Made by a program: the position numbers and the translations under genes. This document shows, one piece after another, positions 1 to 9,500 of a DNA stretch of 55,000 nucleotides. Location: positions 1 through 55,000 of the forward strand of contig MCFG01000114.1 of NCBI GenBank assembly GCA_002104895.1. Direction: 5' to 3'. This DNA comes from Anaeromyces robustus (taxonomy: Eukaryota; Neocallimastigomycota; Neocallimastigomycetes; Neocallimastigales; Neocallimastigaceae). Position 1 is the stretch's first letter; each line of letters opens with the position of its first letter. Below the pieces are notes generated by a model. It was not told where the DNA came from and ran no database searches. It worked only from the letters and a program-made list of their open reading frames with translations.

Positions 1-1
1 A

Positions 2-2377
2 AACAGTGATACTAATTTAAAACCAATGAATTCACCTTTAGATAAACCTTACCAATTAAAAATAAATTCCAATATGAATTATTCTGGTAGATATGGTAAT
101 AGTCGACCTATGACAAATGGTTCATTTTCAAGTCAAGGTTCTGGTCGTTCTAATCGTAGCAATAGTAATGTAAGTAGTGGTAGTCATGGACCAACTTCAC
201 CTTATAGTGGTATGGCTATGGTAAGCCCACGTATCCAAAATTTACCATCTCCAATTAATCATATTTCTAATCCAATATCTTTAGATATTAAAAGTGGAAA
301 TTTACCACCAAAAAAGATTATTAAAGCTATTCATAGTTATACAAAGAAAAATCCAAAAGAATTATCTTTTAAAGAAGGTGATTTCTTTTTTGTTGTTCAA
401 GAATTAGAAACTTCATATTTAGTTTGTAATCCTTTAGAAAAAACTCAAGGTAAAATAAAAAAAAAAAGATTAATATAAATATAAATATAAATATAAATAT
501 AAACATAAACATAAACATAAATATTTATTATATTTTTTTTTTATAAATAATATAATATAATTACTTTTTTTTTTTTTACTTTTTCTTTTTCTTTTTTTCT
601 TTTTCTTTTTTTTCTTAATTTCAATATAAATTAATTTTAATATTGATTTTAATCATTTATTGATTAATTATATAATTTCTTCTTAATATTTATATATCTT
701 AATTACTTAAACTAAATTTTTTTTATTATATAATATTTTTATATAATAATTATTATTTTATCTGATTAAATAAATTAAGGTCTTGTACCAAGAAGTTGTT
801 TTGATGAAGTTGAAAAGAAAAAAAGTGCAATTAATATTGATAATACTAACATTAATAATGGTAATAGTAAATCACCTCTACCATTACCAAAAAGACAAAC
901 TTCAAAATTAAGTAATGCATCGAGCAATCACAGAGATCAAGATAATTATTCAAGAAATAATAGTGCAATATATTCCGATCGTTCAGGGTCATCTAATAAT
1001 AGTAGAGGTCAAGGAAAAGGTTATGATGAATACAGAAGTCCAAATCGTTATAGTAATGATAGTCGTGAAAGTGATAGAAGATATAATGATAGAAGATACC
1101 CAGAAGATCGTTACAGAGATGATTATTATGATAGAAATTATGACAGAGATTACGATAGAGATTATGATCGCCGTCGTGATTATGATTATGACAGAGATTA
1201 TGACCGTCGTGATACTTATGGCAGAGATTATGATGATGAACACTATCAAGATAGGGATTATCGTGATGATTATGATAGAAAATATGATAGGGATTACGAT
1301 AGAAGTTATGATAGAGATTATGATAGGGATTATGATAGGGATTATGATAGAAGTTATGACAGAAGTTATGATAAAAGTTATGATAATTATGATGATAAAA
1401 GAAATATTAGAGATAGCATTGACAATGAAAAAGATACAACAAGATTCACTGATGTTGAAAGTGATTATGATATTGAATTAGAACAACAAATAAAAACTTT
1501 AAATATTAAAACTTATGAAATGTCAAAAATTAATACTAATTTATCACCAAAACATGATAGTGAATCAAAAAGATCTAACCAAGATAAGAAACATGTAATT
1601 GGACTTTCAGAAAGAGTTATAACAGCTATTGTACGTTCAAGTGAAGAAAAAATTATTGATGATGATGATAATGAAGATATCGTATATCAATTAGAAGTAT
1701 TTAAGGGTGATGGTCAGTGCTATATTTTATATCGTACTTATAAAGATTTACAAGATCTTATCTTTACTTTAATTGATCAATACCCTGAAGAAGCCGGTTT
1801 AACGGATAATTCAAAACGTATACTTCCATATTTATTACCAAAAGATCATATAAATCAATCAATAGTTGATACTTTCCTTCAATATTTAGTACAACAACCA
1901 CAAAATGTTCAATCTTCTCCAGATTTTATTGATTTCTTTGGTATTCGCGGTAAAAAGAAAAATAGAATAGATGGTAGTGAAAGTGAAGATGAATCATCTT
2001 CATATTATAATGGAGATTATGATGAAGATAATCGAGATCATGTTAAGGAAAACGCTAGAAACTTTTCAATGTTCTTTGATACAAAAGATGATGATTATAT
2101 GGTTGGTGGACCCTATGTAGATAAAGAAAATATTAAAATTAAATTTGTTTATGGTAAAGATATATTTGCCGTTAGAGTTAATAGTAATATATCCTATGAC
2201 AATATATTAAATAAAGCCGAAAGTTGTATATTAAACGCTGATAATAATGGATATATTGAAAGAATTAGTTATTTAAATGAATTTGGTACTGATACAAAAC
2301 TTTATGGAAATGATGATTTAAAGATGATGTTAAAACTTTCATATCCAAAATTAATATTCTATATTAATAAAAAGTGA
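2..2377 (+). CDS. BEM1: Bem1-like SH3-PX-PB1 polarity scaffold (5' partial)
   Basis: The gene enters from the left edge already in frame. Exon A (2-449) joins exon B (780-2377) over an intron at 450-779; the junction restores the SH3 motif GLVPRSCF and keeps frame. The visible part is 681 residues. In order: Asn/Ser-rich leader; SH3 domain at about visible residues 102-158 (AIHSYTKKNPKELSFKEGD then GLVP); a low-complexity Asp/Tyr/Arg linker (about 234-357, units like RDYD and RSYD); PX domain about 421-540 (YRTYKDL, LPYLLPKD, FFGIRGK); an acidic spacer; PB1 domain 600-681 starting KIKFVYGKD, with the basic lysine typical of the Bem1 side of the Bem1-Cdc24 pairing. In known fungi Bem1 links Cdc42, its exchange factor and PAK kinase at sites of polar growth. 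The domain order fits Bem1 better than p40phox (PX-SH3-PB1). A first SH3 domain, expected in Bem1, would lie outside the window. The repetitive linker is unusual. Confidence 0.82.
450..779 (+). other. Intron of the Bem1-like gene
   Basis: Donor GTAAAA follows CTCAAG at 449 and acceptor TAAG ends at 779. The intron is 330 bases, much more AT-rich than the exons, with long T tracts and TATAAATA-like runs. Joining the two exons completes a split glycine codon (G|GT) inside the SH3 GLVP motif, which is the main support for this boundary. Confidence 0.85.
1030..1400 (+). repeat. Coding Asp-Tyr-Asp-Arg repeat array in the scaffold linker
   Basis: Imperfect 9-12 base units (gat aga gat tat) are repeated many times inside exon B. 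They encode alternating RDYD/RSYD units and stay in frame throughout. The strand-opposite and frame-shifted translations of this array are long but meaningless. It forms a charged, tyrosine-rich, presumably disordered spacer between the SH3 and PX domains. Confidence 0.85.
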
Positions 2378-2912
2378 ATATAATATAAATCAATAAAATC
2401 GTAAAAAAAAAAGAAAAAAAAAAAAAAAAATTGTATAAAAAAAAATTTTTTTTTTTTTTTTTTAATTACCAAATACATAAAAAAAAATTTTTTTTATTGA
2501 TGTATATCAAACTACACCATTATATTAAAAATTTTTAATATCACTATCAATTATATATATACATGCAAATTATTAATTAGCGCATTTAAATAATATATCA
2601 TAATTTTTATTTAAGTTTAATAATTTCAATACACCTAATAATAATAATATTAATAATTTCAATACCTAATAATAATATTTATCAATACTTAAATTAATTA
2701 AGTTTATGATGTGAAATTCTTCAGTAATTTTTTTATATTAAAACAATTAATTTCATAATTTTTTATAAGTACCATATATATTTTTTTATATATATATAAC
2801 AAATAAAGTAAATGAAAACAATACAATTCATCAATTAATAATAAGCAAGTAAATGAAAATAAATAAATATATATATAAAAGGAAAAGCGAAATAAATAAA
2901 TAAAAAAAAGGT

Positions 2913-2971
2913 ATATATATTCAATATTATCAATTAATATTTATTATTAATTGATAATATTGAATATATAT
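2913..2971. repeat. Perfect 27-bp inverted repeat
   Basis: Arms 2913-2939 and 2945-2971 are exact reverse complements around a 5-base loop. The arms include non-monotonous sequence (TCAATATTATCAATTAATA), so this is more than a simple AT run. It sits about 540 bases past the Bem1-like stop codon. No flanking duplication was seen, so it may be a foldback relic or simply a palindrome. Confidence 0.85.
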
Positions 2972-3090
2972 GCAAAATTACACAATTTAATATAAAAACA
3001 AATTAAATTGAAATAAAATATATAAATTAATTTATAAATAATGAATATATTATTTCAATTTAAAAGCATAAAAATAAAATAAACAAAATC

Positions 3091-3168
<78 letters not shown>
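3091..3168. repeat. (ATA)n microsatellite
   Basis: An uninterrupted trinucleotide run of about 26 units in intergenic DNA. The poly-Tyr translation on the other strand is an artefact of the repeat. Confidence 0.9.
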
Positions 3169-3169
<1 letters not shown>

Positions 3170-3693
3170 TAATAACAATTAATAGTAAAAAAAAAAAAAC
3201 ATACAAAACAATAAATTAAACAAAAAAAAAAAAAACATAAAAAAATTAAAAGTAGGAAGATATATACACAAAACAAAAAAAAAAAAAATAATTAATAAAA
3301 TAATAATAATAATAAATAAATAAATAAAAATATTATTTAATATATAAGCATATATCTATAACATATCTTAATTTAATTATTATTTCATAATTCATTAACT
3401 CAATATATATTGAAATATTTTTTTTATTATTATTATTGTTTTTTTTTTTTTTTTTTTTTTTTTTTTTGATTTGTTTAATAATATATAAATAAAGGAAAAA
3501 ATAAAAATAAAGTAAAATCAGAAATAATCATTAAAAACATTAATTACAAATACTTTATATATATATATTAAAAAATAAATATTAAATCTAATATTTATGA
3601 AAAAAAAAGTTTATATCTTTTTTTTTTTATTTTATTTTATTTTATTTTATTTTTGAGATGATAAACTTTTTTTTATTATAATTTAATTCTTCT

Positions 3694-3727
<34 letters not shown>

Positions 3728-3787
3728 GTGAATTAAAAGTATTAACAATAATATTTATTTAAAATTAAACAAATCCAAAGAGAAAAG

Positions 3788-3832
<45 letters not shown>

Positions 3833-4660
3833 AAAATAACAAATCAAACAAAAAATACCAAAACAAAACAAATCATATAAAAAATAATTAGTAATATTTT
3901 ATAATAATTATATAGTATAAATAAAAAAATTAAAATATATTAAAAACATAAATATAATATTTATAGTTAATATACTAAATATAGTAATATAATTAATAAT
4001 AATAATTAATAATAATAATAAACAATTTTTTTTTTTTTTTTTCATATTTAAAAAAAAAAAAAAAAAATTGTTTATTATTATTGTAATTTTCGATAAAATT
4101 TATATAACTTTATAATTATATTTATATATATATTTTTTTTAATCTTACTAATAATTATATATGTATAATATATATATATATATATATATATAAAGAAAGA
4201 GAATAAGAAGGAAAAAAAAAATTTGAAAAAATGAAAAAAGAAAAAAAAAATTAATTAAAAATTTTAAACCCATTAATATAAAAAAAAATAATAAAAAAAT
4301 ATTATAAAAAAAAAAATTATTACAATATTTATATTTATTATTATAATATTATATATTTTATTATTATATAAGCAAAGATTGTTTAAGTTTAAATTTGTTT
4401 TAATTTTTATTTATTTATTTATTAGTTTTATTTATTTATTTATTTATTAATTAATTTTATAATCTCTTAAAATTTATCTTTACTTATTGTTATGTTGTAA
4501 ACTTTTTATAATTAATTAATATATTAATTTTATTTAATACTATTAATGAAATTAACTTTTAATATTAAATATTCTTTCTTAAAAAAATATTCCTTAATAA
4601 TTTAATCCATTTATCTCATTAATATATCTAAATTAAGGATTTACCTAATTATTTTCTAAG

Positions 4661-5190
4661 TTAATTTCATTCTTTTATTTATTAACTTTTTTTTTTCATA
4701 AAAATTCCATATCTATAAAGAAAAGGTTTTTCCTTTCTCTCTTTTTATACTTTTGCACTAATAATTATATATTGAATCGTATTGGTTTATTAATTTTAAT
4801 TATGATAATTAAATATATATATATAAATACAAATACCATTTATTTTTTTTTTATATATTTTATATATTTTATATACTATATATGATTAAGTATTATATAT
4901 ATATATATTTAATTATTTACTATCAAAAGTAAATTTCATTCTTTTATTTATTAACTTTTTCTTTTTTCATTAAAATTCCATCTATAAAGAAAGGAAAACT
5001 TTTCTTTATAGATCTTTTTATACTAATATATTAATTATATCTTGAATCGTATTGGTCAATTTTAATTATGATAATTAAATATATATAAATACAAATACTT
5101 TTTTTTTTCCTTTTTATAAATTATAAATTATATATTATTATGTATATAATATATATATATACATATATATTTACTACCAAAAATCTTAAT
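4661..5190. repeat. Diverged tandem duplication, period about 269 bp
   Basis: Unit 1 (about 4661-4929) and unit 2 (about 4930-5190) share the same ordered blocks: TTTCATTCTTTTATTTATTAAC, CTATAAAGAAA, TTGAATCGTATTGGT, TTTTAATTATGATAATTAAA, ATAAATACAAATAC and TTTACTAYCAAAA. Indels separate the blocks. No coding potential is visible in either unit. Confidence 0.8.
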
Positions 5191-6290
5191 TTTTTTTTTT
5201 TTACCTAGAAAATTATTTATCTAGAAATGAGATTCGTGTATCAATTTTTTAATCTCAATTTTAACAAATTATAAAAATTTTTTTTTTCTTATTATTATTA
5301 TTATTATTACTATTAATTTTTTTTTCCTTTGATATAGTTATTTTATAATAAAAAAAAAAAAAACAGAAAACAAAAACACAAATATATATTGAAGAAAAAA
5401 AAAATTTACTTTTCATGTCATAATAAAAATATTCTTTTTTTTTTTTTTTTGTTTTTTATTATTTTATTTTATTTTTAATCCTTTATGATTCAAATTTTTT
5501 AATAAATAAAAAAAAAAAAATGTATATAGAAAAAATTATAATACATATTTTTTATTATTATTTATTATTATTATTATATTTTATATATCAAAATTAAATT
5601 ATTATTATTATTTTTTAATTTTTAATTGTTTAATTCTTTATTATTATTATTATTATTATTATTCTTACTTATTTTTAACATATAAAAAAAATTGCTTTGA
5701 AAAATTAAAAATACATAAAAAATAAAAAAAGTATTTATTATTATTATTATTATTAAGTGTAAAAATAAATAGTTTAAATTACGAAAATTATTATTTTTAT
5801 AAAGTAAATTGAAAAAAAAAAAGAAGATTAATTGTTATTACATAATATTGTATATTTTATGTTTTATATAATTTATATATACATTTGTATATGTATAATA
5901 TATATATGTTTAATATTTACCTTTAAAAAAAGAAAAAAGAAAAATAAAGATAAATATATTTACATATTCTAATTACAATAATAATAGTAATAAAGTAAAA
6001 ATACTAATTATTATTTTTATTATTATTACTTTTATTACTACTATTATTATTATTTGTATTATTATTTATATATATATATTTTTTAATTTTTAATATTATT
6101 AATTAAAAATTATTATTATTATTATTATTATTATTTTTTTTTTAATTTAAATCACAAAAGATATCTATTATAATAATTTATATACTGATGGGTTGTTTAT
6201 AAATTATTATATTATATATCTTTTTTTATTTTATTTTTTTTATTTTTTTTTGAATATCAAAAATCACGTTTTGAATCGTGATTTTCTTTT

Positions 6291-6328
<38 letters not shown>

Positions 6329-6598
6329 TTTTTGAAAAACTATAATAATTATTATTATAAGTTTTTAGTTATTATATTAAATCACTGATTATTATATTTT
6401 ATTAATTTTAATTTTTTTATTAATTTTTCTTTTTTTTTTTGAATTTTTTTTTTTTTTTTGAATTTTTTTTTTTTTTTGATTTTTTTGATTTTTCATTCTA
6501 ATTTCTTTTTAAGTTACTGTAAAATACTTCAATTTTTTTTTGGTCATTTATTGTGTAATCTTTTTATTTTTTTTTATTCATAATTTTTGTTTTCTTTT

Positions 6599-9500
6599 TT
6601 AGAATAATCTAGTGAAAATAGATCTTCTTTTTATTTTCTTTACTGCTGATGAATTTTCTGAGGAATGTTTACCAATAGTATGACTTCCATTTCTATGGAT
6701 TTCTCTTAATTTATCTTCACTTTTATTATGATCACTGGTTGTACTATTAGGAGAATGAATACGATTCATTTTTCTAACAACTTTAGTATTTGGGTTAGCA
6801 CCTACTTTGATATTTGAAGATGAAACATTAGCAGAAGAACTTGGTGGTACAATTGGAGCATTATCTTCTTCATTACCTTCATAGGAAAGATATGGTGTAA
6901 CATAAGGAGTATATGGAGTGTAACTGTATGGAGTTAATGGTGAAAAGAAATCCTTTGCTACTACATTTGAAAGTAAATTCATTGTATTTCTATTATTCTT
7001 TCCTTTAATACCACTAACATTACTACTATGATTACTATGATTACTATGATTACTTATAACTGTAGTATTTCCCTTATTAACACTAATATTACTATGATTA
7101 CTAATAATAGTAGTATTTCCTTGATTATTAATAACAGTAGTATTTCCTTCATTACCATTACCTTCATTACTATTAACAGTATTAATACTAATATTACCAT
7201 TGGTAGTATTACCATTACCATTAGTATTAACAGGTAAAGGTTTTGAAATTAATACTGGAGCACTAATTCTATTATTTCCATTATTTGTAACGATAGAATT
7301 TCCATTAACATTAGCAACATTAATACTACTTCTACTCTTTGGAATTGGTTTAGTATTTGGAATAATAGCTATGCTTCTATTTGGATTTATCTTTTTAGCT
7401 TGTTGATTTGGATGAACATTATAATCTTTAATAGGAACACTAATAGAATTTCTATTGATATTCTTGTTCATTTTTACCATTTCTGGATCTGCTGTTGGAA
7501 GAGAACATCTATCAATTTTACGACTTGATTTAACATTTTGAGTTGGATTACCAAGTGCTGCAGAAAATCTATTTAAATTATTATATAACATTGGATTACT
7601 AGAAACAACTCTTGTTAAATTTTGTAAAGAATATTGAGGATTTTGTTGTTGTTGTTGTGGTGGTGATTGTAAAGAATATCTTGGCTTTTGTTGTGGTTTT
7701 ATTGGTTTTGGTGGTGATTGTATAGGTTGACTTTGTGGTGGTTGTATAGGTTGATATTGTTTTTGTGGTGGTGGTTGTAATGGTTGACTTTGTGGTGGTT
7801 GTATAGGTTGATATTGTTTTTGTGGTGGTGATTGTAAAGGTTGACTTTGTGATGGTTGTATAGGTTGATATTGTTTTTGTGGTGGTGATTGTAAAGGTTG
7901 ACTTTGTGGTGGTTGTATAGGTTGAAATTGTGGACTCTTGGCATATAAAATATTACTAGAATTAACAAGAGGACTAAGGATACGACTATTATTAGGTTTA
8001 TTATAATTATAATTATTATAATTAATGGATGGCGTCATAATAGTCGTTGATGAAACTGATGTGGTGACAGTGGTTGTAGTAGTAGTTGTAGCATTTGCAG
8101 TTATAGCACTAACATTTGCAGTAGCAATAGAATTACTAGAAATAGCAGCTGAAATTTCATTAGAAGCTGGAACTGCAGTAGTAGTAGTGGTGGTAGTAGT
8201 TGTAACTGGAACTGCAGTAGTAGTAGTGGTGGTAGTAGTTGTAACATTAGAAACAGATTGACAAGTAGTAGAAGTGATTGAGGATGAATTTGAATAAAGA
8301 GAAGTAGAATCTATGACTGAATTATCAAAAATTGGTCTCATAGAAATTCTACTTGGCATTTGATAAAAGGTTAAATCAGAAGAAATTTTTGAATTTATAC
8401 ATGGATCTGAAGCAATTTTTCTATTACGTTTTTCATCAAAAGCCTCCTTTTTACTTGAATTGAAAAGATTGAAAAGACATTTAAGGGATTTGTTTCTCTT
8501 ATGACTATTCTTTTTATTTGTGATCTTAGTCATTTCCATAGAAGGTTTTGTTGGAATACTTCCATTTTTATCATCTACTAAATGTTCCTTACTACAAGTA
8601 TTAATTCTATAATATGGAGGAGGTAATGCTGATTTATTATCAACTATTACTTCTCCCATATTTTGATTTTCCATACCATTCATTTGATGACTTAAACTAT
8701 CCTTTCTAGTAGAAGAACTTAATATATTTTGATGATTTTCTGGGAATTCTTCATATAAAAATGGTGGTTTACTACCAGGATCAGAAATATTTCTATTTCT
8801 TAATTTAACTTCAGTAGGTGTTTTAGATTGTGGAAGCATTGATATAGCTCTTGGTCTTGGTGATATTTTAGAAGAAGCTAAATCATTAAGTATTTCTACA
8901 TCATCATTTTTGTCACCCTTAAAATCAGCTAAGACAGATTTTCTCATTTTCATTTGAGAAGATTTACTTCTTATATGTCTAACTTTAAGGGAACTTCTTC
9001 TTTCATAAATTATAGAACTATAATCAATACTTTGATTTGAATCATTATTATTAGTTTCTGATATAGTTTTAATATTAGAAGTATTTTGATTTTCAATTTC
9101 ATCTCTTCTTACTAATTTACCATTTTCAAATTTATACATATAATTACTAATATCTAATGAACTTCTTCTTTTAGAAATTAAAGCTGGATCAATTTCATAT
9201 GGATCATTATAATCAATTTCTTCTTGTTGATTTTCTGTTTCATCATTATTATCATTATTATCATTATCTAAAATAGATTCTTCAACAATTTGAACTACTT
9301 CTTCTTCTTCACCATTTCTTTCTTCATCATTTCCTACTTCACCATTTCTTTCTTCATTACCAACATTTTCAATATTATTATTATTATTTTCATCAATAAG
9401 TTCAGATGCTTCAATAATTTTAACTTCATCTTCTTCATCTTCTTCACTATTTTCATTATCATTATCTTCAAATAAGCTACGCTCCTTTTTAATTACTTCT

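Larger units (their letters stand above)
2378..6598. other. Gene-free AT-rich spacer
   Basis: No open frame here has coding character. The spacer lies between the 3' end of the Bem1-like gene and the 3' end of the large minus-strand gene, so both neighbours terminate into it. It holds an (ATA)n microsatellite (about 3091-3168), many A or T homopolymers, a perfect hairpin (2913-2971), a tandem duplication (4661-5190) and a small hairpin at 6260-6285 (arms AAAATCACG, loop of 8). Confidence 0.8.

Noticed and set aside
915-1481. 188-aa plus-strand frame rich in Met/Ile and an 86-aa minus-strand frame
   Set aside because: Both are frame shadows of the Asp/Tyr/Arg repeat in the Bem1-like gene, whose own frame is open from 780 to 2377.
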